Both the position numbers and the translations under genes were made by a program. The notes under the pieces were generated by a model. The model made no database searches. It was not told the DNA's origin and saw nothing but the letters and a program-made list of their open reading frames with translations. From positions 68,367,546 through 68,431,545 of the forward strand of contig NC_081408.1 in NCBI RefSeq assembly GCF_030272615.1: DNA of 64,000 nt, in the 5' to 3' direction. Source of the DNA: Cryptomeria japonica. Its lineage: Eukaryota; Streptophyta; Pinopsida; Cupressales; Cupressaceae. Positions 21,679 to 34,242 of the stretch are shown piece by piece; within the stretch, counting starts at the first letter, position 1; the number at the start of each line of letters is the position of its first letter.

Positions 21679-24600
21679 TCAGTGAATGGAAGATAGGGGT
21701 AGGACCCCTAACTGACTTCTGAGATATTCAAAAGTGTCCCTTGGTAGTGCTTTGGTGAAGATATCTGCTATTTGCTCCTTCATGCTAACATACTCCAACA
21801 CCACTTTCTTCTCGTGAACTTCTTTTCTAAGATAATGATATTTGATAGAGATGTGCTTTGTCTTAGAGTGCATTACAGGATTCTTTGAAATGTTTATGGC
21901 ACTAGTATTATCACAGAATATAGTTACTGGCTCAGTAACTTGCTCATTTATGCCTTCCAATAGTTGTTTGTTCCATGCTATATTGGTACAGTTCAATGTT
22001 GCTGCAACATATTCAACTTCTATTGTTGACTAAGAAACACAACCTTGTTTCTTGCTAAGCCAACTCACTAGTCTTTCTCCTAAAAAGAAAGCTCCTCCAC
22101 TTGTGCTTTTTTGTCATCAATTTTGCCTACCCAATCAGCATCAATATAAACTTTTAAACCAAAGACATTTCCTTTCCCATATACTAAGCCATAATCTTCA
22201 GTGCCTTTCAAGTATCTAAAAATTCTTTTGATTGCTGTCATGTGTGTTTCCTTAGGATCTGCAGAAAATCTTGCAACTATACCCATTGCATGTACTATAT
22301 CTGGTCTGCTGTGAACAAGATATTGTAGCTTCCCAATCATGGATCAGTAAAGTGTCTCATCAACAGATGCAGATTCATCGTTTTTTGATAATTTACAGTT
22401 GGTAGTCATAGGAGTACTTACTGGTTTTGAATCCTCCATTCCAAATTTCTTCAAGATTTCCTTTATGTACTTGGATTGGGAAATGAAAATCTCATTTTTC
22501 ATTTGCAGTATCTGTAAACCTATAAAATACATTATCTCACTGATTAATGACATCTCAAATTCTTTGATCATTTCATTTCCAAAGTTCTTGCATAGAGAGT
22601 CATTTCCACAAAAGATAATATCATTAACAAATATGGCTAAGATCAATATTCCATTTTCATCATTCTTCATGTATATATTACTATTTTCACTTGTTCTTAT
22701 AAAACCAATTTTGATCAAATATGACTGCAATCTCTCATACCATGCTCTAGGTGCTTGTTTCAAACCATATAAAGCTTTGTTCAATTTACACACCTGATCT
22801 TTATTATTTTCTCCTTCAACAAATCCTTTAGGTTGTTCAATGAAAACTTCTTCTTCTAATATTCCATTCAGAAATGCAGATTTGACATCCATTTGATATA
22901 CTTTGAAATTTTTGAAAGCAACATATGCCAACAATGTTCTTACCCCTTCAAGTCTACCAAGAGGTGCAAAATCTTCACCATAATCAATTCCTTCTTCTTG
23001 AGCATAACCTCTGCAAACTAGTCTTGCTTTATTTCGTATAACCTCACCTTTTTCATTTAGCTTGTTTCTGAAAATCCACTTGGTACCGATTACATTTTTG
23101 TCCTTCGGTCTTGGGACCAATGTCCATGTGTCATTCTTCTTGATTTGATCAATCTCTTCTGTCATAGCATTTATCCAATCTTCACTGTTAAATGCCTCTT
23201 TCACTATCCTCGGTTCAAATTCAGATATCAAACATGTGTTCTGTCTCAGTTTGTTCCTTGTCATCACTAGATCATCCTTATCTCCTATAATCTGACTTGG
23301 TGCATGATTCCTTCTGACATACTTGGCTAATGCAGGCTCGATAGGCTCTGTATGATCTTCTTCATCACTCGGTAACTGGATATTCTCTTCATTTTCTTCA
23401 ATAGTCTTCTTGGTAAGACTTCTCGGTTGAACATAGACAAATCCTTCATAATCTTCTAGTTATTTGGAGTTTCCTTCATCATTTCTATTTGTAAATTCAT
23501 CAATTTTCACATTTGCACTTTCTACTATTTTGTTAGATGATTTGATCAGACATTTATATGCTTTGCTTCTAGAAGAGTAACCTAGAAATGTACGTTCTTC
23601 ACTTTTCTTATCAAACTTGCCATTTCTATCATCTTTGTGAACATGGCATCTATTTCCAAATATTTCAAAATAACTAACATTAGGTTTCTTATCATACCAG
23701 ATTTCATAAGGTGTCTTCAAAGTTCCTTTCTTCAGTTGTACTCAGTTCAGGGTGTAAACTGTTGTGCTTATTGCTTCTCTCCAAAATGTTTGTGACACAT
23801 TCTTTTCAATCATTAGGGTTCTAGCACAATCCACAATGGATCTGTTTCTCCTCTCAGCTATTCCATTTTGTTGTGGATTTCTTGGTGCAGAGACTTGTCT
23901 TTTAATACCATGATCATTGCAGAATAAGTTGAATTCATCAGATGTGAACTCTCCTCCTCTGTCTAATCTAAGACATTTCAGTTGTCTTCTTGTCTCATTT
24001 TCAACTCTTGCCTTGTACCACTTAAACATTTGAAAAGCTTCTAATTTTTCTTTTAAAAACATTACTAACATCATCCTTGAGTAGTCATCCACAAATAATA
24101 TGAAATATTTATCACCATAATAACTTTGAACCTTCATAGGACCACAAAGATCAGTATGCACAAGATCTAAAATTCCTTTAGAAGTGTAGGACTTACTTGT
24201 AAATCTTGATCTTGTCATCTTACCCATCTGGCATCCTCAGCACATAGCATTCTCAGGTTTTTTAAGACTCGATAGACCTCTTACTCGGTGCTTCTTGCTT
24301 ATTTTGATCAGATTATCAAAATTTACATGACAAAACCCTTTATGCCATAACCAGGTATCATCTATCTTTGCATATAAACACTTATTTTGAGTTGAGTCAA
24401 GGTGAAATGTGTTACCTTTTGTTTGTGTCCCGGTAGCAGCTAACTTTCCATGCTTGTCATAAACATTGACAATTCCTTTTTGAAACTCTTTTCAATAACC
24501 TGTGTTGTTTAGCTGTGCTACACTCAACAAATTGTATTTCAAACCTTCAACCCAATAGACATCATTACATTTAGCATTGTCAAGAAGTGTTATAGATCCT

Positions 24601-24803
24601 TTACCTTTCACCAGACATGGTGCATCATTACCAAATCTTACATAGCCTCCATCATAATCATCTAGTTTAACAAACTTGTTTTTATCTCCTGTCATATGAT
24701 GTGAGCATCCACTATCTATGATCCAAGAATCATTAGTATTTATGTGAGATATTAGGGCTTTTTCTTCATACCTTTCTTCATCTGATCCATCTTTGATAGC
24801 CAC
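21679..24803 (-). pseudogene. Copia-1 pol (protease, integrase, RT, RNase H)
   Basis: Read on minus from 24803. Protease block SWIIDSGCSHHMTG. Integrase with LVHTDLCGP, LRLDRGGEF and NGIAERRN (all three catalytic acids kept). RT with TKWIFRNKLNEKGEV, QMDVKSAFLNG, LYGLKQAPRAWY and the catalytic box FVNDIIF, where Asp has become Asn. RNase H follows. The frame is shared with gag, with stops at about 24491, 23740 (TGA where LNRVQ is expected), 23459 and 22342. One frameshift lies in the A6 run near 22112. A TAG near 22030 sits where CVSQST is expected. The last ORF ends at 21679 with KEQIADIFTKALP, typical of the copia RNase H tail. Confidence 0.9.
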
Positions 24804-24899
24804 ATAAACTACTTCCTCTGTATCAGTTTCATCTGATTTATCATCATTAGATTCCTCATCAGCTATTAAGTATGTCTTTCTATCTCTTCTTCTGAAGTC

Positions 24900-25865
24900 T
24901 CAATGTCCTCTATAATGATTATCTTTATGTCTGTCATCTTGGTGATCTCTCTTTTCACTAGATTCTTTGTCAGTACAGTTAGAAGCCATATGTCCAATTC
25001 TATCACAATTGAAACATTTCAAAGGTAGCTTTCCTTTGTACTTACCTTTTCCTCTCGGTAACCTTCTGGCTAATAGTGCTTCAAACTCTTCTTGCTTTCT
25101 AATTTCCTCATACAGTTTGTGTACATCCTCCATGTTTTTACGAAATCTTTCACTTGCTCCACTGTGATCTCCTTCAGAGTACTTATACTTTCTTTCATTG
25201 TAATCATTAGATTTATCAAGATGAAAAGAACTAAATGCAGATTCAACTTTATTTACCGATGACCCACTGTTATCAAAGTTACTTAACTCAAATGCATGTA
25301 GCTTACCAATAGTAGCATCTAAAGAGACTCGCATATTAGGTACAGACCGCAATTCATTGATTGTAGAAACTTGGATTGCATAGGCTGGTAGAAGGGTTCT
25401 TAACAACTTACTTGTTATATCCTTTTCTTCAATAGTTCCTCATGGTCCTTTGATTTGATTGACAATCTCCTTTAGTCTTGTACTATACTGGGTTATGTTC
25501 TCACATTCATTCATCCTCATGGATTCAAGTTGTGCTCTTAGACTATCTACTTTTTCACTTTGAACATGTTCATTTCCACCATACACTGATATGAGATTAT
25601 CCCACATTGCCTTTGCATCATTGTATCCTTCTAGGTCATTAAACTCTGAATCGGTCAATGCAGATGTTATTTCAATCATTGCTTAGATATATTCTTGCTT
25701 TTCCTTTATCTCTTCCATTGTCAATGGATAGGTGCTTGGTGTGATGAAATCATTCTCCAGATAATAGACAACATATTCTCCTACTCCTTATAGGTGCAGC
25801 TTCATCCTTTTCTGCCATGTAGAGAAACTTGACTTGTTCAACTTCGGTGCATCCCTCTTATACAT
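24900..25865 (-). pseudogene. Copia-1 gag
   Basis: ATG 25865 opens MYKRDAPKLNKSSFSTW. The frame continues through DLEGYNDAKAMWDNLISVYG, VDSLRAQLESM and LRTLLPAYAIQVSTINEL to a CCHC knuckle CFNCDRIGHMASNC near 25010. In-frame stops occur near 25815 (TAA), 25686 and 25438. It encodes the nucleocapsid-type structural protein of the element and precedes pol in the same frame. Confidence 0.85.
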
Positions 25866-25915
25866 CTTTGGATCTTTAACTCAAGTGCCTTTAAACTTTC
25901 CTTCCGGATTCCAAA

Positions 25916-25927
25916 GCTCTGATACCA
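25916..25927 (-). other. Primer binding site of Copia-1 (tRNA-iMet type)
   Basis: Reads TGGTATCAGAGC on the minus strand, the complement of the 3' end of plant initiator tRNA-Met, two bases from the end of the 5' LTR. Confidence 0.9.
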
Positions 25928-25929
25928 AT

Positions 25930-27503
25930 TGATAGTTCTAATACTTGATATAAGTACAGATCCAATACCCAACAAGATGAGAGGGGGGGGGTGAATCATA
26001 CAAACTTAATCTTCCATAAAAACAATAGATTCAACCTCGGTAACATATATTTCAGTAATATAACCAAAACTGCTAAACATGCAAACTCAAAAGCATATAA
26101 ACATCTTAAACCTCATAACACCAGATTTAACATGGAAACCTAAATAGGGAAAAACCACTGTGGGATTTTGGACCCACTAAGAAATATACTCTTCTAGAGT
26201 ATGCTCGGTTAAAAGAAAATCCTGTTAAAGATTACATACACATTGCTAGATGTGAGCCGGTTAAGGGATTTCCCTCAGATCTGTTAGGATATTCACCTTG
26301 TTAGAAGTGACCTTGTTAAAGGATTTCAAACACTCAATCAGAATGTCACCTTACTAGAGGATTTACAAACAAGACTGTTAAGTCCACTCGGTTAAGAGAT
26401 TCCCTGTCACTTTACAAAATAACAGTAATAAAAATCTATCTGCAACTTCACATCTAAAAATGCTAAAGTAGATTCTTATTTTCTCAATACAATCTATTCA
26501 TAGGACTTATCTTGTCCCTCTGCTGGGCTCTATACTCTGTTATCAAAACAGATCTTCAAGCTTATGTGCTCGGTAATCACTATGTAGCATTCCTATGCAT
26601 ACACTTGCCCGCATACATTGTTTATCAACAGTTTCCTATTTATAAACAATCTTTCAACCGCTTAATCTCCTTGATCACATTTCCCATGATCAATCATAGC
26701 CATCAGATCTTCAAACTCAACTAGGTTCAATGCATCCTTCGAACTGAAAACATTTTACCCCGCCTTGGAACTTGCATTTTCTCCTTGGAACTTGTGCTAG
26801 GGTATTGCATTTCAATCTGAGTTGTAGATCTTCCTGCCGATCTTTCATTTCCATAGATTCTTAACAAACTTCATGTATGACTTACCAGTCATTTAATCAA
26901 CTCCATCTCATTAGCTTCCTTCATTAAATAATGCATGTAAACATTTAATGCATTCTATTACAACTCAATTACAACTCGGTGAATACTAAACTTTACTCGA
27001 TAGACATTCTGCCTTCATTAACTGACAATGATAACCTTAGGGTTTACCAACTAGGTTCCTTAGGGTTTACCGACTAGGTTCTTTAGGGTTTACCGACTAG
27101 GTTGTTTTCTCGGTAACATAGTATAGTATTAACCTTACAATTTACAACATATGTATGATGTCAAAACAATCTAAACATCATGATCTCATCATTGTCTAAC
27201 TCGGTAATAGTTTCCCATTAAACAACTTATTTCTCCCCTTATTCATTACATTCTTTCTGTGTCTTTTACTGACATCTTTATATTCTTCAAATCATACTTC
27301 TCAAGATATGGCAACATCATACTAAGTCAGAAAATCAATTTCTTGACATCAATGACAAAATAATAATATTAAGACAGTAAATATCCTTAATTAGTTATAT
27401 CCACAGTTATCAACAACCTTCTCAATATCCTTATTGAAATACCAACAATCTCTTATTGTAATTGGAATGCCAACAATCTCACTTGTTTGTTATAATGCCA
27501 ACA
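25930..27503 (-). repeat. Copia-1 5' LTR
   Basis: Starts TGATAGTTCTAATACTTG and matches the left LTR to GGAATGCCAACA at 27475. It then continues 28 bp to a second ATGCCAACA end at 27503 that the other LTR lacks. It carries the G9 run before TGAATCATAC and the telo-box triplet. Confidence 0.85.
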
Positions 27504-27925
27504 AAAAACACCTGATTAAAGGGGATTTGAAACATCTAGAGGATGTTATCAGAATATTGAAAGAACGGGTCGAGGAGTATAAAGACAATATCAATACCTG
27601 AGTTGCCCGCACTGAGAAGGCTCTGAAAAGTTTCATGAACCACAACCTTCAGGTCCTAAAAGTTTCATCCCAGAATATGAATGCTCTGGTGGATCACTTG
27701 GAGAGGGAAAATCAGGATAAGAATTTGGTAATCATTGAAGATGTACCAACTTCTAGCTCCACCCATCAGATTTCCAGGCGTAGGACTAGGCATAACACTA
27801 CTGAGATGGAGACCAAAGTGAAAGATATGCAGCTGAGATAGGAGAGAAATGATCTAAGGGAAGTGGCCAAGGTGATGATGCTTTTGGTTCAAAATGCTAA
27901 AGAGTCTATAAAAGTATTCAATTGA
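27504..27925 (+). pseudogene. Family B transposon-associated protein, 3' part
   Basis: Continues the gene cut at 19741. The translation HLIKGDLKHLEDVIRILKER...EKALKSFMNHNLQV is helical and looks like a coiled coil. Then VIIEDVPTSSSTHQISRRRTR follows, and the end is VMMLLVQNAKESIKVFN with TGA at 27923. Two stops (about 27599 and 27839) interrupt it. The C-terminal coiled coil after an acidic stretch parallels the family A layout. Confidence 0.55.
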
Positions 27926-29616
27926 TATGTAATGTTGGGTTTGGGAGGCCAATTTCTTGTTGGCTCCTTGTCGTCTTTTTGTCCCAAGTGCTAGTTTTTG
28001 TGCTGGTCTTTTGCAGCTATTTTGTCTTGTTTCTTTCATGCTCATCTTTCATAATGTAAGTGAGTTTCGGGTCCCTTAAAACCTTTTTTTTCTTAATCAA
28101 AAACTAATGGAGGGAGCTATACCTATCTAAAATTTAGAGGGAAGTGATGTATGTCACACTTACCCAATTGTTTAGTTGAACTTTTGTCTTTCAAAGGGGT
28201 AACAAAGCTTAGAATCAATTCAATTTAAAGAAAGACCGAATCCGTTCACTAACAAAAGGCTAAAAGTATTTTATAAAAATTAAAAAATAAGTAAACCCAT
28301 TTACTATACCAGAATCGGGACATAAGCAGTAGTGATGTCCACATATTTATCTAAGTGGTGTTACAAAATAGACTTCAACTTCCAAGTTTTGGCAAATCCA
28401 CATAAAAATATTTTAGAATCAAATAAGGTGATAAGAATTTGAATCTTCCATAGTTCAATTTGGCACCAATTCTAGAGTGTGTTGGGATTCAATCTAACAG
28501 TTGGAATTTTTTCTTGAATGCCCCCTTGTGCATATAGCTTTATTTTGCCCATCATATATAAAAAATTTAAGAAATCTTTAAATGGATCTCCCTTAGTCAA
28601 ATTTGTCTAGGTTTCGTTCCTCTTCATTCCACCTGCTATTATCATATGTTGAAAGTTGCAAAAGCCCAAAAACTTTCTCTGTCCAGGAAGGTTTTGGTCA
28701 TTTTTCTCACTTTTTGTGGAGTTGCAGACTTTTTGTTGACTAGTGGACTTATTCTAATTGTCTAATATCCAGTTCCAACTGTCAGTCCCATGTGGAAGCT
28801 CTGCTAAGTATATTGGGTTTTTCTTCTCTTCATCTATTTTTATTTCCTCCTTTTGTGGGTTTTTAATGAATAGCTGGACTTTTGTCTCTTTTTCCCAATA
28901 CTCCGTTCTCTTCTGCCCCTAATAACCTATTTGAGGTTGTAGAATGAAGATTTATCTTTAATTCAAGACAGGTTTGAAGGTCTGCCATGGATTATAAAGA
29001 AAGTTCTAATGGTTTTTGTCAAAACTGTCATAAAACCCTTGTTGACAGGGTTGCAGCAAAAGAATTGATTATAACGCTTAATGTAACCACTTAAGTTTCT
29101 TCATATTTTGGATTCTAATAGTCAATTAAATTCTCTTTCATATGAAGTTGGTTTCATGTTTATTGGTTTTATAAATTATAAGAAATCTTATGCCCTAGCA
29201 GGCTAAATATGGAATGAGTCTAAATGCCATTGACTCAAAACCACATTATGAATAATAAAACCTTAAAATTCTCAAATTAAAACATTAATACATTATGAAT
29301 GATTTGATTGACTTCTTCATAAATTCATCATTCCTAAGTTGATTCTATTAGATGACACAATAAAAAGGTTTCTCTTTTTTTAAAACTCAAATATTTTTCA
29401 TCAACTTGCCAAAATCAAGCTTCTTTTTTAGCCAAGAAAACTATCTAAATAAAATAGTCTTCATAATTGAAGAGAGACTAAGTTTAAGTAACATTTCAAC
29501 TTCTATATAACTAGTTCTAAGAATATTTTCATACTTGCGATATCCTTTTATGTAGTTTGAGAAGGTTATGCACTGAAGTTTCGATAGCCCGATTTTTTTG
29601 CGTGTGAAGAAAGACC
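27926..29616. other. Spacer with no recognised gene
   Basis: Begins with the 3' flank of the family B gene, including ACTAATGGAGGGAGCTA at 28103-28119, which also starts the LINE fragment at 17036. The rest is AT-rich with no supported coding. It may hold the 5' part of the CACTA element, but I could not find a CACTA terminus here. Confidence 0.35.
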
Positions 29617-30982
29617 ATGTCAGGAAATATCAGTGAAGAACAAAATAAGGAGACAATTGCTAGATTGTGGTCTAACTTGAAAAGAAAAGGTGATGGAAAA
29701 TTTTATTGTCCCTGCAAAATTTGTAAGGGCTTAAAGACTAGAAGACTTCTAATCAAAATAGCTAAGAAATGTTGTAGGCAACATGGTCACGTTGAAGGGG
29801 GGCATGATTATCATCCATTGGTAAGTTGTTCATTATATCATTTTAACAATTTATATACATAAGAAATCACTTCATGATGAGATCATGATCATGGTTTATT
29901 TCTGTTGATCATTTTTATATAGGTCGAGCTCCTCAGGACACATGATATGGACCAACACAACCCGGAGAATATGTTTTTCAAAGTGGAGGAACATAGATGT
30001 GTGAATATCGAAGCTGAAGATAATGATCCCATGGAAGATGACGATCATGTGCTAGAAAACACAATTGAAGATGATGGTACAAATACATTGATCCATGACA
30101 CATTTAGTACTGGTGCAGTCAATCATGATGATTAAGATGACTTTGATGTTGTTCATGATTTACATGTACTTGAGAAGGCATACAAGCCCCTTTATGAAGG
30201 CTCCCAAACAACTCTTCTCTCTGTTGTATTGTTGTTGGTTTATCCAACATAACAATCTCATGTATGTTAAGGTATGTTGTATATGTCATTATAGTTAATA
30301 AAGGGTGAATCATATACCATTAATATTCTTTATATTAACAAATTAATATTCTATAGATTGATTGCTAAGTTTTTGTTACCACCATCAAATATTCTACCTC
30401 ACTCATACCAAAAGTTATCTTCCATTCTAAAAGATATTGGAATGGAGTATCAAGCAATAGATGTTTGTCCCAATGATCATATCATATATCATAAACAACA
30501 TGAATTTTTAACAAAATGCCCTGAATGTCATATCAGTAGATATCAAACAGATCAAATAACAAAAAAGGTACCTCGCAAGGTTCTTTTCTATATTCCCATT
30601 ATTCCATGTATGCAACGATTATTTAGGTGCACTAGCTTGGCACAATTTATGGATTACCATGCATGCAATAGAAGTTGAGATGACATTATTTGAATACCTG
30701 CGGATGGTTTAGCATTTATGGACATAGAGGAAAAGTGGCCACACTTTAAAGAAGAACCTTGTAATCCCGGGCTTTCATTGGCAGTGGACGGTGTCAATCC
30801 ATTTGGAGAGATGAGATTTGTTTACTCGGTGTGGCCAGTTTTTGTTATCAACAATAACATTCCTCCATGGATGTCAATAAAGAGGGAGCACATAATGTTG
30901 GTGATGATTGTTCTAGGTATTTTATCATTTAATAGTTATCTACATTTAATTATAAATATTGCAGTATAATGGTCATAATAAT

Positions 30983-31860
30983 TGTAGTCACATAAATTTA
31001 TCAATTTAATTAAATGAATACTATTTATTTGATTAAAAACCCACTAGCCAATAGTTAATTAAATTAACATTTAATTAATTCATCTTCAATCATTCTCCCA
31101 TTAATAAAATAAATTATTCAATTTATTTTAATTAATTCATTACACGGAATTCACAATCAATTAAATGAATAAATCCTATTTATTTAATTTAATCCTCTTT
31201 TCTCTTTAAAAAAAATAAAATAAAACATTTATTTAAAACATTAAACCCCCCCTCACTTGCATTCTCCTACAAATGCAAGTTGCAACCACCAGTTGAAATA
31301 AATTAATTTTATTTTAATTTAAATCCTATTTTCCCTCACCCACCAAACCCACTTGCAATCCTAAATCCCCTTCTAGACCCTTCTAACCACTTTCTAATTA
31401 TTTCTTATTAGCCTAATCCATCCCCTAATTATTGTCACATTCCTAAGCAACTTGAAGTCACTTCTCAAAGCCCTCAAAGTCTTTGAAAAGCATTTAATGC
31501 TTTATGTGTTCAACAAGCTAACCCCTAAAAGTCTTCCAAACCACTAATGGCTCTTACATGACCATTAATGGCTCTTACATAACCATTTATGATTAATTCC
31601 ACTTGCCCCCATGGTTAGAGACTTTACCTCTAACTCAACCCTCAATTGACCCATGCGTCTCTTCAAGCATTTATTGCTTTGACCATGGTTATACTCACTA
31701 ACTCTTGCACAAGAGTTTATCCATTGGATAAAGACATTATTTATTGGATAATGACTTTATTCTTTCAACTCAACATTAAACTTACCTCCCAAGTTAACCC
31801 TCTAGTCATGTCAAGCATTTAATGATTAATCCCTCTCCTCTCAACTCAACATTAACCTTA
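30983..31860 (+). repeat. AT-rich LTR-like segment, left part
   Basis: Starts near TGTAGTCACATAAATT and is rich in TTAATTAA-type sequence. With the part after 35291 it looks like one LTR into which the copia was inserted. No coding. Confidence 0.35.
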
Positions 31861-32505
31861 TCTTCATATGTTGGATTCAATATCAGTTAGGCTCTGCTTT
31901 GTCTTCTGCAAAACCTCCTTGAATCTTGAATGATGTCTGTGTGTATAGCTTTGCTTATATTCTCATATACCTTATGCTCTACCACTTATTGCAATCCCAT
32001 AACCATTCACGTACCAATCTCACAAATGAGATCTTACATATATACCAAAACCTAAGACCAAATGTGTAGGTCGGCTCACTAAAGATATTACAACAAAATC
32101 AATCACAAATGAATCAATATACGATGCATCATGTCAGCTCAATGCATTTACAATAATAACAAATCATCTCCATAATGTGCCATGCTGATCTAGAGTGGAT
32201 AATGCTTGTTAGTGCATAACCTAGACTTATTTGTTGGTAACAACAAATATGCAAACCCGATTAGATCAATGACCAAATCACCAAAACAAAGTGTCCAAAG
32301 AATGTCTTCGACAAAACCAAGTAATCTCCAAGTCATTCCAAGTGCTGATGAACAATATAACCTGCTGGTGAACCATATACCAGTGACTATGCATAAGTCA
32401 TTGAACCATGCCGGTGAACATAACCAAGAATCTCCAAGTGTTGATAAGTGTTGATAGGTTTTGACATCAATGTCAAAACCATACCAACATATCAAAATAC
32501 TAACA
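31861..32505 (-). repeat. Truncated copia LTR in inverted orientation
   Basis: Matches the right two thirds of the Copia-2 LTR (43100-43751) on the same strand, ending AAAATACTAACA. It is followed by the minus-strand purine tract (32506-32520). It is therefore opposite in orientation to the copia coding sequence and LTR that follow. Confidence 0.8.
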
Positions 32506-32520
32506 ATCTCCCCTTTGGCT

Positions 32521-33960
32521 AAAGATGAGGAAAATGATTGCAAAGCAAGAGAAGCACTTTTGAGCGCATTATCAGACCAACAAATCATGGGATTATCAGA
32601 TAGATCTACTGCTAAAGCTATTGGGAAGAAATAAGGATAACAATATTACTAAGTATTTCCAAACCTTTAAAGCTAAAATGAAAACAAGAGAAAGATTACC
32701 ACAAAGCATTGTAGACAAGTATAAGAAGGAAATATGTTTTGTAATTAAGAGGGATGAGATATGGTTTGCAGGTTAAGGAAAGCTTTAAATGGATTAAAAC
32801 AAGCTCCTAGAGCTTGGTATGCAAGATTGGACAAATATCTTTTGAAGATTGGTTACACCAAAGGTAATGCTGACAACAATCTATATCTCAAAGTGACTAA
32901 TGATGACATCTTGGTTATAGAAGTTTTTGTTGATGATATGATATTTGGAGGAGAAGATGGATTATGTAAAGACTTTTCTAATAAGATGTGGGAAGAATTT
33001 GAAATTTCTATGATTGGGGAGATAAAAAAAAAATTTAGGATTGCAGATTTCACAAACTGATAAAGGTATATTCATAAGTCAATCAAAGTACTTGAAGGAA
33101 TTACTAAAGAAATTTGGCATGGAAAACTCTAAACTAGTAAGTACACCTATGACTACAACTAATAAACTATCATTGAAGGATGAATCAGCACCTATCAATC
33201 TGACAAGATACAAGTCTATGATAGGAGGTTTACTATATTTGACACAAACAAGACCTGATATTATGAATGCAGTGTGTATTGTTTCAATATTTTAGAGTAA
33301 TCCTAAAGAAAATCATGAATCAGTAGTGAAAAGGATTTTCTGGTATCTACAAGGCACAACAAATCTTGGTTTATGGTATCCTAAAGATGAAAATTTTAAT
33401 TTATGTGCATACACAAATGCAAATTGGGCAAGAGATATAGATGATAGAAAAAACACCACCGGTGGAGTATTCTTTCTTGGTAGCAGATTGATTTCTTGGT
33501 TGAGCAAGAAACAGAGTTGCACATCTTTATCAACAACAAAATCAGAATATGTTGCAGCAGCAACTAATTGTACATAGGTATTATGGATCAAGCAAATGTT
33601 GAAGGACATAAAGGTAAAATGCAAGGAACCTATAACAATTTACTGTGATAATATGGCAACAATTGATATATCTAAGAATCGGGTATTTCACTCAAAACCT
33701 AAACATGTTTCTATCAAATTCAATTTTCTAAAAGAGAATGTTGAAGAAAAATAAGTGAAATTAGTTTATGTGAATACTAAAGAGCAGATTGCAGATATTT
33801 TTACTAAGCCTTTGCCTAAGGAAACTTTTGAATACGTCAAAGAGAAGCTTGGGTTTATACCCCCACTAGTAGAGACTTGGAAAATTGATGCTTGGCATCA
33901 AACCAACGGAATTAACAAAGAAATATTTTTTCCGTCTTTGATGAGGAGAGCTACTTCTTA
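32521..33960 (+). pseudogene. Internally deleted copia gag-pol fragment
   Basis: The gag piece from 32521 (DEENDCKAREALLSALSDQQ) is nearly identical to Copia-2 gag on the opposite strand. The sequence then jumps, at about 32757, into the RT: LRKALNGLKQAPRAWYARLD and FVDDMIFGG with both catalytic Asp. A frameshift lies in the A10 run near 33030. RNase H follows, with ANWARDIDDRKNTTGG and KEQIADIFTKPLPKETFEY, and a final TAG at 33959. Protease, integrase and most of RT are missing. Other stops lie at about 33293, 33575 and 33752. Confidence 0.85.
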
Positions 33961-34242
33961 GGGGGAGTAGTTGGATAAATTGATAAGTTGGTATTTTGTA
34001 TTATGTTGAATCTGGTTTTTTTATTGCTTTGGCATTTGATGTCAAAGGGGGAGAGATATCTATGAAAAAACACATTATATTTTGGAGAGACATTATTCAT
34101 TGGGGAGATATTGTTACTCTCTATTTGTATTTTGATTTCTGGTTAATGATCTCTTTGGGAGATTGTTGGTTTTTGGCATTTCTGTTTTGGCACTTTGATG
34201 GTTTTTCCATCTTGTGTTGTCATCAAAACCAAAGGGGGAGAT
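33961..34242 (+). other. 3' untranslated part and polypurine tract of the copia fragment
   Basis: Non-coding sequence ending in AAAGGGGGAGAT (34231-34242), a polypurine tract immediately before the LTR start TGTTGGTATTTTG. Confidence 0.75.

Larger units (their letters stand above)
19742..27503 (-). mobile_element. Ty1-copia element Copia-1, full length with both LTRs
   Basis: Two long, closely similar LTRs (19742-21271 and 25930-27475, extended to 27503) flank gag and pol on the minus strand. The tRNA-iMet primer binding site TGGTATCAGAGC is two bases inside the right LTR (25916-25927, read on minus). A purine tract (minus strand CCAAAGGGGGAAAT) abuts the left LTR at 21272. LTRs start TG and end CA on the plus strand. 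The element splits the family B gene. A clean target duplication is not seen: GAAAT on the left, and ATCTC or AAAAA on the right depending on which end is used. The LTRs differ at a few percent of positions by eye. Confidence 0.9.

Noticed and set aside
22399-22797. 132-codon plus-strand ORF
   Set aside because: Antisense of the Copia-1 RT.
28000-29616. Left CACTA terminus
   Set aside because: I searched by eye for a sequence like CACTAGTACATTTGGGG upstream of 29617 and did not find it.
32190-32588. 132-codon minus-strand ORF
   Set aside because: Crosses the inverted LTR and the gag junction; LTR-derived, also partly repeated at 43367-43672.
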